From Oscillospiraceae bacterium MB24-C1 (GTDB taxonomy: Bacteria > Bacillota > Clostridia > Oscillospirales > Ruminococcaceae), in assembly GCA_030913685.1 (NCBI GenBank), contig CP133187.1, positions 1,017,501 through 1,081,500 on the forward strand: a stretch of DNA of 64,000 bases. The letters run 5' to 3'. The position numbers and the translations under genes were made by a program. How positions within the stretch are numbered: position 1 is the stretch's first letter; each line of letters begins with the position of its first letter. The notes under the pieces were generated by a model. That model had not been told where the DNA came from, searched no databases, and was given only the letters and a program-made list of their open reading frames with translations. Positions 34,754 through 43,534 of the stretch are shown here, in pieces.

Positions 34754-35473
34754 ATGCAAAACTGTAATTTTCAATCCTGTCGGCAGGGGGCGGCACTGCC
34801 GCTGGACCCCGACAGCCAGATTACCCCACAGACCAAATCTGTACAAAAGCCGCCGCTCTCCCCACTTTTGCAGGCAACACCACCGGGTGGCGAAGTTGCT
34901 GTCTCCCCAGCCCAAAGCGAAAATGGCAGCGTACCTGAACTGCCACTATGCGGCCCGAACGGGCTTTGTCTGCCGCAGCCCTACCCTATAGCTAAAGCTA
35001 ATGCAGAAAATGAGCGCTATGCACGCATCATCCGTAACAGCTTTTCCGGGCGCGAATCGGCGCTGACCGCTATGATGACCTATCTTTATCAGTCCATGCG
35101 CTTTGGCGAGTGCGCCGATGATCTGCGCGAAATGCTGGCTGCCATCGCCCTGTGCAAAATGTTTCACCTTCGGCTGTTGGGCGAGTTGCTGGTGTCGCTC
35201 GGCAGCAACCCAAAATATTTTTACTGCATGCCGCCCAACGCCAACTCCGGTACTTGGTGGGCTGCTCAGCCCGCGAACGTGACCTATTCCAAAATTCTTG
35301 GCGACGCACTCAAGGCGGATATTGAGGCTGAAAAAGCATCCATTGAGGAGCATAAAAACACCATTAATTATGTGGACGACGAGGGTATACGCGCACTTTT
35401 AAAGCGTATCGTAATGGATGAAGAATACCATTTAAAGATATTCACCGAGCTGCATAAACGCTTTTGCAGCTGA
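34754..35473 (+). CDS. Ferritin-like/coat-type protein with Pro/Gln-rich N-terminus
   Basis: A 239-residue protein in two parts. Residues 1-80 are Pro-, Gln- and Cys-containing low-complexity sequence. Residues ~85-239 form a ferritin-like helical bundle: RESALTAMMTYLYQSM, KMFHLRLLGELL, IEAEKASIEEHKN and DEEYHLKIFTELHKR give the Glu and ExxH residues for a di-metal site, though the first helix has ESALTAMMTY rather than ExxY. It resembles clostridial spore-coat manganese-catalase/ferritin-like proteins. AAAGGAG precedes the ATG. The metal site suggests peroxide handling or metal binding on the spore. Confidence 0.68.
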   Translation: MQNCNFQSCRQGAALPLDPDSQITPQTKSVQKPPLSPLLQATPPGGEVAVSPAQSENGSVPELPLCGPNGLCLPQPYPIAKANAENERYARIIRNSFSGRESALTAMMTYLYQSMRFGECADDLREMLAAIALCKMFHLRLLGELLVSLGSNPKYFYCMPPNANSGTWWAAQPANVTYSKILGDALKADIEAEKASIEEHKNTINYVDDEGIRALLKRIVMDEEYHLKIFTELHKRFCS

Positions 35474-35577
35474 CCAATCAGCGCTAAATATACCTGCTGC
35501 CTGCGGCTGACCGTTTATACTATTACCCCAATAATAATATAAACTGTGCGCGGTTATTAAAAAAGGTCAAAAAATTT

Positions 35578-36627
35578 ATGCCGGTGCACAGCGGCAGAAT
35601 GGAAGATGAAATGCAACTAAAATATCTACTTTCCGCGGCTGCGCTGTTTTTTTTGCTGTCGTATATCAGTGTATGGCTCAGCATGATGGTGCTGGATAAA
35701 CACAAAACTGCCGAAACTATTTCAAAGCCCCCTATGTCGGTGAGTGTATCCTCAGAACCGCCCAGCGCTTCTGGAATAACGGTCAGCGGCGACATTCCCG
35801 ACCCCGTTTCATCCGAGCCCCCGCAAAATGACTTGTTCGCTAAGGCGGGCTTTGAAATATCGGACACCAACGTTTATCCAGGTGAGTATCTGGTACTGAC
35901 CGCTTATGGTATTGACAACTCAGACAAAATCACCATCCAAAACCCGTTCGGAAAATCGCCAACATTTTTTAAGGCGGATGATCACCTCACAGCCCTGCTA
36001 CCAGTAAAGTATACCTATGAGCCAGGGGAATACATGCTGACAGCCGAGGGGAATGGCTATAATGAGGTGTTTGCTATTAACCTACTCTCAAAGGAATGGC
36101 AGACCCAAAATTTGACGGTAGATGAATCTATCACTTCTGAGACGATAGAAAATACCGCCGCCAATGACGAATACTTTGCCAAGGTGCAACCCAAAAAGGC
36201 GCTATTTGAGCCTTCTCCGTTATGGGAGGGCAGCTTCATCCAACCGGTGGAGGGCGAAATCACCACTGAATTCGGAATGCTGCGTACCGTCAACGGCGTC
36301 CCGTCCGATCGTCACGGTGGTGTTGATATTGCTGCGGAGCGTGGAACACCGGTTAAAGCTGCCAACAGCGGAAAGGTGCTTTTTGCCGAAAAAATAGCGC
36401 TTACTGGCAACACCGTCTGCATCGAACACGGAATGGGTCTAAAAACCTGGTACTACCACATGGATTCGCTCGATGTCAAGGCCGGCGACATGGTCAAAAA
36501 GGGGCAGACTATCGGCACAGTAGGCTCCACTGGCTTTTCTACCGGGCCACACCTGCACTGGGCCGCCTCCGTTTTTGATGTTTATATCAACCCCTGGACA
36601 TTGATTACCGCCGCGCCACAGCTTTAG
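35578..36627 (+). CDS. Membrane-anchored M23 (LytM) metallopeptidase
   Basis: A ~349-residue protein with one N-terminal membrane helix (~15-40), a Ser/Pro-rich linker (~45-85), a beta-rich domain (~90-165) and a C-terminal M23 domain. Metal motifs are intact: RHGGVDIAA and GPHLHWA, with WYYHMD between. It should cut peptidoglycan cross-links outside the membrane; a SpoIIQ-like role in engulfment is possible since several sporulation-type genes are near. The start is uncertain: ATG 35578 lacks a clear ribosome site, while ATG 35611 has GGAAGATG upstream. A T-box-like element begins 3 bases after the stop codon. Confidence 0.82.
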   Translation: MPVHSGRMEDEMQLKYLLSAAALFFLLSYISVWLSMMVLDKHKTAETISKPPMSVSVSSEPPSASGITVSGDIPDPVSSEPPQNDLFAKAGFEISDTNVYPGEYLVLTAYGIDNSDKITIQNPFGKSPTFFKADDHLTALLPVKYTYEPGEYMLTAEGNGYNEVFAINLLSKEWQTQNLTVDESITSETIENTAANDEYFAKVQPKKALFEPSPLWEGSFIQPVEGEITTEFGMLRTVNGVPSDRHGGVDIAAERGTPVKAANSGKVLFAEKIALTGNTVCIEHGMGLKTWYYHMDSLDVKAGDMVKKGQTIGTVGSTGFSTGPHLHWAASVFDVYINPWTLITAAPQL

Positions 36628-36630
36628 CGT

Positions 36631-36657
36631 AGGGTGGTACCACGCCAAAATAACCCT
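36631..36657 (+). promoter_or_regulatory. T-box antiterminator-like motif without a leader
   Basis: AGGGTGGTACCACG (36631-36644) matches the T-box consensus AGGGTGGNACCGCG at all but one position, and ACCCT (36653-36657) can pair with AGGGT as in the antiterminator. A terminator follows. The upstream ~200 bases are conserved M23 coding sequence, so no Stem I or specifier loop is present. It may be a remnant or chance match. Confidence 0.4.
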
Positions 36658-36665
36658 CCATTATC

Positions 36666-36705
36666 AAAAGGCCTATAAATTGCGAGTCGCTTTTATAGGC
36701 CTTTT
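36666..36705 (+). terminator. Terminator after the M23 peptidase gene
   Basis: AAAAGGCCTATAAA / TTTATAGGCCTTTT pair over 14 bp with a 12-base loop, followed by TTTCCTTT. Confidence 0.8.
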
Positions 36706-36730
36706 TCCTTTGCAAAATTTCCACCATCTC

Positions 36731-36759
36731 TTGCATTTAAAGATAAAAAGTGCTATCCT
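36731..36759 (+). promoter_or_regulatory. Sigma-70-type promoter of the efflux operon
   Basis: TTGCAT (36731-36736), 17-base spacer, TATCCT (36754-36759), 62 bases before the operon's first ATG. Confidence 0.65.
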
Positions 36760-36786
36760 ATGTGTACTATGTGATTTAATACACAT
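36760..36786. promoter_or_regulatory. Candidate operator palindrome at the efflux promoter
   Basis: ATGTGTA (36760-36766) and TACACAT (36780-36786) are perfect inverted repeats beginning right after the -10 box, where a dimeric repressor would block transcription. No regulator gene adjoins. Confidence 0.4.
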
Positions 36787-36820
36787 ATGCATTTTAACCC
36801 GTGCAAGAAAGGAAGACAGC

Positions 36821-38449
36821 ATGTTGGAAAACAATCAGGTTTCGTCCGTCTCAGCTGGGGAACAAAATATCGCCACACAGCCGGACAAAAATAAGGAGAT
36901 TGCTCACTTTACTAAAAAGAGACCCAAAAAGAAAATTTGGATCATAGTAATTATCGTGTTGTTGGTTGCTGCGGTGGCACTCAAGCTGTTATTGCCCAAA
37001 GATTCCCGGCCAATCGTGTCGACCAGCCCCATTTCAAAGGGCAGCCTTGAAAGCCGGATCACCCTTAACGGCAGAGTTGAAAGCGACGCCGCTTCCCGCG
37101 TATACTCGAGCGAAACCGGGTTGGTCACCGCCGTCAATGTCAAGGTGGGAGATAAGGTCGTCGCTGGTGATATCCTTTGCCAGCTTGATACCACTGATCT
37201 GGAACGGTCAATTAAAATACAAGAAACCGCAATCAACAATGCTGTAAAAAAAGCGAAGCTGGCACTTTCAGAGAGCCAAGCAGATTATCAGAATCTTCTT
37301 GACGACTTACAAACCGACCAATACTCCGAATTGATAAACGCACAACAGACGCTCAATTACGCCCAACGTGAGTATACCGATGCCCGTCGGTCGCTTGATG
37401 ACCACAAGGATGAACAGGAATACGCCGATGAATTGTTGAGCAAGCTTGAACGCACATTGAACCTTGCCCGAATTGAGCTTTCCCGTGCAAAAAAAGATTA
37501 TAACAACGCGCTAAAATCCGGCGAAGGCGTCAGCGAGGCCTATGCCGCCATGCAGGAAAAGGAAGGCGTCTACGATTCCGCATTTAAAGAGTGGGAGGAA
37601 GCCAACGACGAATATGGCGACGATGTCACCGTTTACAGTAAGGATTATCGGCTTGCGCGCCTAAAGTATAACGATGCACTCGAAAACAAGGAACTGGTAG
37701 AACGCACCGCAACCCGCCGCCTGGTGGAGCTGAAAAATGCCGTTGAGAGAAACACCATTTCTGCCGATATGACCGAAGAACAGTTGAATCTTGAAAAGCT
37801 TCAGCAGGCTCTTTCAGATTCCACGGTTAAGGCTTCTATCACCGGCACTGTTACTGCGGTTTACGCGCTTGAGGGCATGCCCGGAAATGGACTGTTGTTC
37901 GTGATTGAGGACACCGAGCAGTTGGTAGTGAAAACCTCGGTGCGCGAATATGATATTGCCGCAATGCGCGAGGGCATGCCCGCCATCATCAAGAGCGACG
38001 CCACCGGCGAACGCGAATTTGACGGCAAAGTGCTGCGGATCGCGCCCGCTGCCGCCAAAAATGAAGATGGCAGTACCGCAGCCCAAAATGGCGGCACCGT
38101 TGAGTTTGCAACCGATGTGTCACTCGATGCGGTAGACAGCGCACTGCGCATCGGAATGAACGTAAGATTGAACATCATTCTCAAGAAGAAAGACGACGCA
38201 CTTTCAGTCCCCTATGACGCTGTGACCACCGACGAAAACGGTGATAACGTGGTCTTTGTTGCCCGCGCCGATGAAGAAGGTAACTACACGGCAGAATCCA
38301 TCCCGGTTGAAACCGGCATGGAGACCGACTTTTCAATAGAAATCTCCTCCGACGCACTGGCAGAGGGTGATCTCATCATTACAGACCCCATCAGCATTAC
38401 ATCCGGCGCAGAGATTCGCCTTTCTCCTGAATCGGCGGTGAATGCGTAA
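36821..38449 (+). CDS. Membrane-fusion/adaptor subunit of a MacAB/YknXYZ-type efflux system
   Basis: A 542-residue HlyD/MacA-like adaptor with a cytoplasmic basic start (KKRPKKK), one membrane helix (~47-67) and an extracytoplasmic part. A biotinyl-lipoyl-like half motif (GLVTAVNVKVGDKVVAGDILCQLD) precedes a long coiled coil (~155-350), longer than usual for a Gram-positive adaptor. The second lipoyl half and beta-barrel follow (ASITGTVTAVYALEGMPG). It is first of three genes and its stop overlaps the ATPase start (TAATG). ATG 36821 follows AAAGGAAG; upstream sequence is the promoter. Confidence 0.88.
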   Translation: MLENNQVSSVSAGEQNIATQPDKNKEIAHFTKKRPKKKIWIIVIIVLLVAAVALKLLLPKDSRPIVSTSPISKGSLESRITLNGRVESDAASRVYSSETGLVTAVNVKVGDKVVAGDILCQLDTTDLERSIKIQETAINNAVKKAKLALSESQADYQNLLDDLQTDQYSELINAQQTLNYAQREYTDARRSLDDHKDEQEYADELLSKLERTLNLARIELSRAKKDYNNALKSGEGVSEAYAAMQEKEGVYDSAFKEWEEANDEYGDDVTVYSKDYRLARLKYNDALENKELVERTATRRLVELKNAVERNTISADMTEEQLNLEKLQQALSDSTVKASITGTVTAVYALEGMPGNGLLFVIEDTEQLVVKTSVREYDIAAMREGMPAIIKSDATGEREFDGKVLRIAPAAAKNEDGSTAAQNGGTVEFATDVSLDAVDSALRIGMNVRLNIILKKKDDALSVPYDAVTTDENGDNVVFVARADEEGNYTAESIPVETGMETDFSIEISSDALAEGDLIITDPISITSGAEIRLSPESAVNA

Positions 38450-39156
38450 TGGAACAGAACCGCAGTGCCATTATTACCATGCAGGGCATTATTAAACGCT
38501 TTTACATCGGTCAGCCCAACGAACTGACCATCTTAAAGAACATAGATCTCACGGTTATGGAGGGCGAATTTGTTTCAATTGTTGGTGCTTCAGGTTCGGG
38601 CAAATCTACGCTGATGAACATTATCGGTGCGCTTGATCGCCCCACAGAAGGCAGCTACCATCTCGACAGTGTGCCGATGCGTGACGTACCGGACGACCGC
38701 CTTTCGGAAATTAGAAACCGAAAAATCGGCTTTGTATTTCAGACCTTCAACCTAATCCCCCGCACCAGCGCGCTTTCTAATGTTGAACTGCCGATGCTTT
38801 ACGGCGAAATGCCCCGTGCTAAGCGCATCGCCCGCGCAAAGGATTTGCTGGCGCAGGTGGAGATGAGTGATAGAATAAAGCATATGCCTAACGAGCTCTC
38901 GGGCGGACAAAAACAGCGCGTCGCTATTGCGCGCGCTATGGCCAACGACCCCGCTATCATCTTGGCCGACGAGCCAACCGGCGCACTTGATTCCACCACC
39001 GGGCGGCTGGTGATGGATATTTTCCACCGGCTGCACCGTGAGCAGGGCAAAACTATTGTGCTGATAACCCACAATCCGGAACTGGCCGCCGAGACACAGC
39101 GCATCATCACCCTCTCGGACGGCCGCATTATTAACGACGAACAGGGGGCGGTCTGA
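38449..39156 (+). CDS. ABC transporter ATP-binding protein (MacB/YknY-type)
   Basis: A 235-residue ATPase. Walker A is GASGSGKSTL (~43-52), the Q-loop is in FVFQTFNLIPR, the signature is LSGGQKQRVAIARAM, and Walker B is IILADEPTGALD with the H-loop in VLITHNPEL. It drives the adjacent FtsX-like permease. It overlaps the adaptor stop codon by 1 base and is followed by the permease after 1 base, so the three are one operon. Confidence 0.95.
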   Translation: MEQNRSAIITMQGIIKRFYIGQPNELTILKNIDLTVMEGEFVSIVGASGSGKSTLMNIIGALDRPTEGSYHLDSVPMRDVPDDRLSEIRNRKIGFVFQTFNLIPRTSALSNVELPMLYGEMPRAKRIARAKDLLAQVEMSDRIKHMPNELSGGQKQRVAIARAMANDPAIILADEPTGALDSTTGRLVMDIFHRLHREQGKTIVLITHNPELAAETQRIITLSDGRIINDEQGAV

Positions 39157-39157
39157 C

Positions 39158-40426
39158 ATGCTTCTGGGAGAAAACATACGTCTTGCCGTCAATGGGCTTT
39201 TAGCTAACAAAATGCGCGCCCTGCTTACTATGCTAGGCATTATCATCGGCATCTCGTCGGTCATTGCTATTGTTACAGTCGGCCAAGCTATGACCGGTTC
39301 GGTAACCAACCTGATGAATGATATGGGCGCAAATTCCATCTACCTCTCCTTACAGGATAAGCCTGACGAATACGGCAACATCGACTATACTCGCGCGTGG
39401 GAAGATTCTGACATGATATCTGACCAGATGATAGATGCCTATCTCGAGGCATTTTCAGGCAAGGTTTCCGCGTGGGCTGTCTCCAGCCACGTTGGCTCCG
39501 GTCAGGCCATGAATGGACGCAACCAAGCCAATGGCGATGTCGTTGGCAGCAATTCCGATGCACTGAAAATTCAGAATATCCCAATTGTTGCGGGGCATTT
39601 TTTAAGTGAGCGCGAAGTGGGCGGCATGAAATACGCCGCTGTCATCTCCGACCGGTTTATTGAGAAGTTGTTCCCCGGTATGCCGGTGCAGCAAGCATTG
39701 GGCAAGGAAATTAAAATACGCTTGAATCAAGGGCTATACACCTTTACGGTCGTGGGCATTTATCATTTTGAAATCAAGGGTGTTCTCGGCAACATGGCGG
39801 GAGATACGACCTCCACTGTGTTCATCCCTATCACATTGGCCAAGCAGATCACCGGCAAAACGCAGGGGCTACACTATAGCCTCCAAGTTAAGGGCAGTGA
39901 CCAGGTGATTGATTCAAAGCTCTTTGCCGAGCAGTCCGCCAAATATTTAAACGATCACTTTTACCGAAATAACAAGCATGTTAAGATCAGGTCAGAGAGC
40001 ATGGACAGCATGATTGGGCAGATGACTGGCATGATGAACACCATGAGTATTGCAATCAGCATTATTGCCGGCATTTCGTTGCTGGTCGGCGGTATCGGCG
40101 TTATGAATATCATGCTGGTTTCAGTGACTGAACGCACCCGCGAAATTGGCACGCGCAAAGCGCTTGGCGCCAAAAACAGCGCCATCAGAATACAGTTCAT
40201 CGTTGAATCGATGATCATCTGTCTGATCGGCGGCGTTATCGGCGTCGCACTGGGCACCGCCTTAGGGCTCACCGGCTCTTCGCTGCTGGGCTTTCCGGGT
40301 TGGCCTTCGCCAGGCATCGTATTTATAGCTGTCAGCTTTTCAATGGCCATCGGTGTATTTTTCGGTTATTATCCTGCCAACAAAGCTTCCAAGCTTGATC
40401 CCATCGAAGCATTACGATATGAATAG
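39158..40426 (+). CDS. ABC transporter permease (MacB/YknZ-type, FtsX-like)
   Basis: A 422-residue permease with the standard four-helix topology: one N-terminal helix (MLGIIIGISSVIAIVTVG), a large extracytoplasmic MacB core domain (~45-285), and three C-terminal helices. GGIGVMNIMLVSVTERTREIGTRKALGA is the family signature. With the adaptor and ATPase it would form a mechanotransmission pump for antimicrobial peptides, toxins or lipids. Substrate unknown. Confidence 0.94.
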   Translation: MLLGENIRLAVNGLLANKMRALLTMLGIIIGISSVIAIVTVGQAMTGSVTNLMNDMGANSIYLSLQDKPDEYGNIDYTRAWEDSDMISDQMIDAYLEAFSGKVSAWAVSSHVGSGQAMNGRNQANGDVVGSNSDALKIQNIPIVAGHFLSEREVGGMKYAAVISDRFIEKLFPGMPVQQALGKEIKIRLNQGLYTFTVVGIYHFEIKGVLGNMAGDTTSTVFIPITLAKQITGKTQGLHYSLQVKGSDQVIDSKLFAEQSAKYLNDHFYRNNKHVKIRSESMDSMIGQMTGMMNTMSIAISIIAGISLLVGGIGVMNIMLVSVTERTREIGTRKALGAKNSAIRIQFIVESMIICLIGGVIGVALGTALGLTGSSLLGFPGWPSPGIVFIAVSFSMAIGVFFGYYPANKASKLDPIEALRYE

Positions 40427-40560
40427 CTCAAGATTTATTAATGCTCTTAGGTTAATTAAGACATATTTTTCTTGAGAAGGGCAGGATTTTTGTAATAAAT
40501 AAAGGGTTTATGTGGGATTTCATTTTTGAAAATATATTTTTATATTCCTGTGATTCCCTA

Positions 40561-40589
40561 TTGACAAAAATATTTTTATCTAGTATATT
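40561..40589 (+). promoter_or_regulatory. Consensus sigma-70 promoter of the small zinc-ribbon gene
   Basis: TTGACA (40561-40566), 17-base AT-rich spacer, TATATT (40584-40589), with an AT-rich stretch upstream. It predicts a strongly expressed, ~55-base-leader transcript. Confidence 0.82.
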
Positions 40590-40644
40590 TAACCATAGTG
40601 TTTCACAATAAGGTGAAGCCAGAATTTAGATTAGAGGTATTCAA

Positions 40645-40926
40645 ATGTACAACGACAAAATTATCACTTGCAAAGATTGCGGTTCCGAGTTCGTATTCAC
40701 AGCTAATGAGCAGGCTTTCTACGCCGAAAAAGGTTTCACCAATGAGCCGCAGCGCTGCAAGCCCTGTCGCGATGCACGCAAGGCATCCAGCGGTCGTTCC
40801 GACAGAGCGCCCCGCGAGATGTTCGACGCTGTTTGCGCCGAGTGCGGAGCTCCCTGCAAGGTTCCTTTCCAGCCCAGAGATGACCGTCCTGTGTATTGCA
40901 GCGAGTGCTTCTCTAACAGAAGATAA
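40645..40926 (+). CDS. Small zinc-binding protein (zinc-ribbon, CxxC motifs)
   Basis: A 93-residue protein with four CxxC pairs: CKDC, CKPC, CAEC and CSEC. The YNDKIITCKDCGSEFVFT opening followed by a QRCKPCRDARK segment is a common small clostridial zinc-ribbon architecture of unknown function, perhaps nucleic-acid binding as the middle is Arg-rich (SSGRSDRAPR). It has a consensus promoter, AGAGG before the ATG, and its own terminator. Confidence 0.82.
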   Translation: MYNDKIITCKDCGSEFVFTANEQAFYAEKGFTNEPQRCKPCRDARKASSGRSDRAPREMFDAVCAECGAPCKVPFQPRDDRPVYCSECFSNRR

Positions 40927-40942
40927 ACACTAACGACATTAT

Positions 40943-40974
40943 AAAGAGCGTTCCCAATCGGGGCGCTCTTTTTC
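40943..40974 (+). terminator. Terminator of the small zinc-ribbon gene
   Basis: AAGAGCG / CGCTCTT extended by CCC/GGG inside, followed by TTTTCTTTT. Confidence 0.8.
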
Positions 40975-41112
40975 TTTTGCTCAAAATCAGCTGCCATGGA
41001 CATAATAGCGCTCAATGATACGCTGTGGTATAATAGCTGTGGTACAATCTTTTTACTAAGGATGCCCAACGGCTTGCTTTGATAGCAATATATTATAATT
41101 CAAAATGTATAG

Positions 41113-42186
41113 GTGAAATTATTGAAAGTTACATTTTCTGCAAACGAGACAGGCTCATTAAATAACATTGTCAACCCGCTTTTGACATGGTATACCCAAA
41201 ACGCCCGGGTGCTTCCCTGGCGTGAAAACACCGATCCTTACCGTGTATGGGTATCCGAAATTATGTTGCAGCAGACACAGGTGGATACCGTTATCCCCTA
41301 TTACAATCGATTTTTGCAGCAGATTCCAACAATAAACGCCCTCGCAGAGATAGACGAGGCTCAGCTTTTAAAGCTTTGGGAAGGGCTTGGCTATTACAGC
41401 AGGGCACGCAATCTGCAAAAAGCAGCCAAATTAATTGTGGAAAAACACGGCGGACAGTTTCCCGATGCGCTAACTGATATTCTGGCATTGCCGGGCGTCG
41501 GTGCTTACACAGCAGGAGCTATTGCCTCAATTTGCTTTGAGCAGGCGGTTCCGGCTGTTGACGGTAACGTGCTGCGCGTAGTCGCAAGATTGACCAACAG
41601 CGATGCTGATATCACCCTGCCCCGCGTGAAAAGCGATATCACCGAAATGTTACGTGCTATCTATCCTGCGCATTGCCGCGGTGACTTTACCCAAAGCCTG
41701 ATGGAGCTAGGCGCAACAATCTGTCTGCCCAACGGCACACCAAAATGTCCCGCTTGCCCTGTCCGCGAATTTTGTCGCGCATTTGCAAACGGCACGCAGC
41801 TGTCGCTGCCAGTCAAGGCGAAAAAAAAGCCACGTAAGAAAGAGGAGAAAACCGTTTTTCTCCTCTGCTGCGATGATAAGCTGGCAATTCGTCGGCGAGA
41901 AATCGGCAGATTGCTCGGCGGTCTGTGGGAGTTCCCGAATGAAGAGGGTAGCCTTTCTACCGATCGAGCTCGTCAGGTTTTACTTGAGTGGGGCTTTTCA
42001 GCCTTTAGCATCAAAAAGGGACAACTCAAAAAGCACATTTTCACCCATATAGAATGGAAAATGTCCAGCTACATTGTCACCTGTAGCAATATGCCTGAAG
42101 CCTTCTCTTGGGTAACAAAGGAAAAACTGGTCACCGAATTCGCTATGCCTTCAGCTTTTCTACCTTTTCTGGACAGTATAATTTAA
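41113..42186 (+). CDS. mutY: A/G-specific adenine glycosylase
   Basis: A ~357-residue base-excision repair enzyme that removes A opposite 8-oxoG. LPWRENTDPYRVWVSEIMLQQTQV is the MutY opening, with the catalytic Glu in SEIML; LPGVGAYTAGAIASICF is the helix-hairpin-helix, followed by the catalytic Asp (VDGNV). The [4Fe-4S] Cys follow C-x6-C-x2-C-x5-C (CLPNGTPKCPACPVREFC). A Nudix-like 8-oxoG recognition domain occupies the last ~120 residues. GTG 41113 or TTG 41122 may be the start; AGGTG overlaps the former, favouring TTG by spacing. Confidence 0.93.
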   Translation: MKLLKVTFSANETGSLNNIVNPLLTWYTQNARVLPWRENTDPYRVWVSEIMLQQTQVDTVIPYYNRFLQQIPTINALAEIDEAQLLKLWEGLGYYSRARNLQKAAKLIVEKHGGQFPDALTDILALPGVGAYTAGAIASICFEQAVPAVDGNVLRVVARLTNSDADITLPRVKSDITEMLRAIYPAHCRGDFTQSLMELGATICLPNGTPKCPACPVREFCRAFANGTQLSLPVKAKKKPRKKEEKTVFLLCCDDKLAIRRREIGRLLGGLWEFPNEEGSLSTDRARQVLLEWGFSAFSIKKGQLKKHIFTHIEWKMSSYIVTCSNMPEAFSWVTKEKLVTEFAMPSAFLPFLDSII

Positions 42187-42189
42187 GCA

Positions 42190-42227
42190 AAAACACCGGT
42201 TTAGCAATGCAGCTAAACCGGTGTTTT
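42190..42227. terminator. Bidirectional terminator between mutY and pta
   Basis: A 16-bp perfect stem (AAAACACCGGTTTAGC / GCTAAACCGGTGTTTT) between two convergent genes. Confidence 0.88.
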
Positions 42228-42249
42228 AATCAGATCAAAATAATCCGAC

Positions 42250-43221
42250 TTATTTAAGACCTGCGGTGATAATCGACATCTGGTATACCTCTTCGGCATC
42301 ACATCCACGAGAGAGGTCGTTGATCGGCGCATTCAGGCCCTGCAGAATCGGGCCGTAGGCTGCAAAGTCACCCAGACGCTGCGCAATCTTATAACCGATA
42401 TTACCCGCGTTGATATCTGGGAAGATGAAAGTGTTGGCCTGACCAGCAACGGGAGAACCCTTGCACTTGGTCTTGGCGACAACGGGAGAGAATGCGGCGT
42501 CAAACTGCATTTCGCCGTCAATTGCGAGGTCAGGCGCAGCAGCCTTAGCTTTGGCGGTGGCATTTTTCACGAGGTCAACGCTTTCACCCTTGCCTGAGCC
42601 CATGGTAGAGTAAGACAACATCGCAACCTTGGGGTCGATGCCGAACGCTTTAGCGGTGCGTGCTGTTTCTAACGCAATTTCAACCAATTCATCCTCAGCA
42701 GGTGTAATATTTATGGCACAGTCGCCCATCGCATATCTTTCTTCCTTGCCATCCTTCTTGCGCACCATAATGAAGCAAGAGGATACAATCTTATTACCAG
42801 GCTTGGTCTTGACCAGCTGCAACGCGGGACGGACAGTATCCGCAGTGGAATAGGTAGCGCCACCAAGCAGCGCGTCAGCCTTACCCATTGCAACAAGCAT
42901 GGTGCCAAAATAGTTGCCCTTAGAAAGTGCTTTGCGGCATTCCTCGGCGGTCATCTTACCCTTGCGCAGCGCAACCATCTTTTCTACCATTTCGTCCATT
43001 CCAGCATAGGTGGCGGGATCGATAATCTCAATTCCTGTGATATCAAAGCCATTGGTTTTTGCCGCAGACTGAACCTCTTCCGGTACGCCGATGAGCACTG
43101 GGGTCAGAATTTCTTCCTTTTTTAAACGGCTGGCAGCCTCAAGAATGCGGGGGTCAGGCCCTTCGGTAAAGACCAAACGACGGGGATTGGCCTTTAATAC
43201 TGCAAGTAAGTTTTCAAACAT
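42250..43221 (-). CDS. pta: Phosphate acetyltransferase
   Basis: A 323-residue phosphotransacetylase converting acetyl-CoA and phosphate to acetyl phosphate on the way to acetate and ATP. Family segments: RRLVFTEGPDPRIL, LLGGATYSTADTVRPALQ, MLSYSTMGSGKG, DGEMQFDAA and NTFIFPDINAGNIGYKI. The short single-domain form is typical of Clostridia. ATG 43221 has AAAGGAGA upstream, and the promoter at 43270-43299 excludes the longer frame. No acetate kinase gene is next to it. Confidence 0.95.
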   Translation of the reverse strand: MFENLLAVLKANPRRLVFTEGPDPRILEAASRLKKEEILTPVLIGVPEEVQSAAKTNGFDITGIEIIDPATYAGMDEMVEKMVALRKGKMTAEECRKALSKGNYFGTMLVAMGKADALLGGATYSTADTVRPALQLVKTKPGNKIVSSCFIMVRKKDGKEERYAMGDCAINITPAEDELVEIALETARTAKAFGIDPKVAMLSYSTMGSGKGESVDLVKNATAKAKAAAPDLAIDGEMQFDAAFSPVVAKTKCKGSPVAGQANTFIFPDINAGNIGYKIAQRLGDFAAYGPILQGLNAPINDLSRGCDAEEVYQMSIITAGLK

Positions 43222-43269
43222 GGCACAAAATTCTCCTTTTACTTCTTGGTGTATCATCACAATGTAGTT

Positions 43270-43299
43270 ATTATACACCTTTTTACGACTAAATCTCAA
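43270..43299 (-). promoter_or_regulatory. Sigma-70-type promoter of pta
   Basis: Minus-strand TTGAGA (43299-43294), 18-base spacer, TATAAT (43275-43270), ~50 bases before the chosen ATG. Confidence 0.7.
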
Positions 43300-43460
43300 C
43301 CATAAAACACAAATTTTGTATACAATTTACTCAGATTTTACCCTCTTGAGTTATAAAAAATGCTGATAAAAAGCAATTCTCCGGCGTGATGCCCAAAACA
43401 AAATACTGTGGCTGGTGCTATCTTGCCCCAAAAAGGGCCATAATCATCCCCCCAATAAAA

Positions 43461-43500
43461 AGCATCCTGTTTTCAAAATTCACTTTGAAAACAGGACGCT
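43461..43500 (-). terminator. Terminator of the ferritin gene
   Basis: AGCGTCCTGTTTTCAAA / TTTGAAAACAGGATGCT on the minus strand (one G-T type mismatch), followed by TTTTTATT. Confidence 0.82.
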
Positions 43501-43534
43501 CCCCAATAAATTAAATGGTCAGATCGCTATGCGA

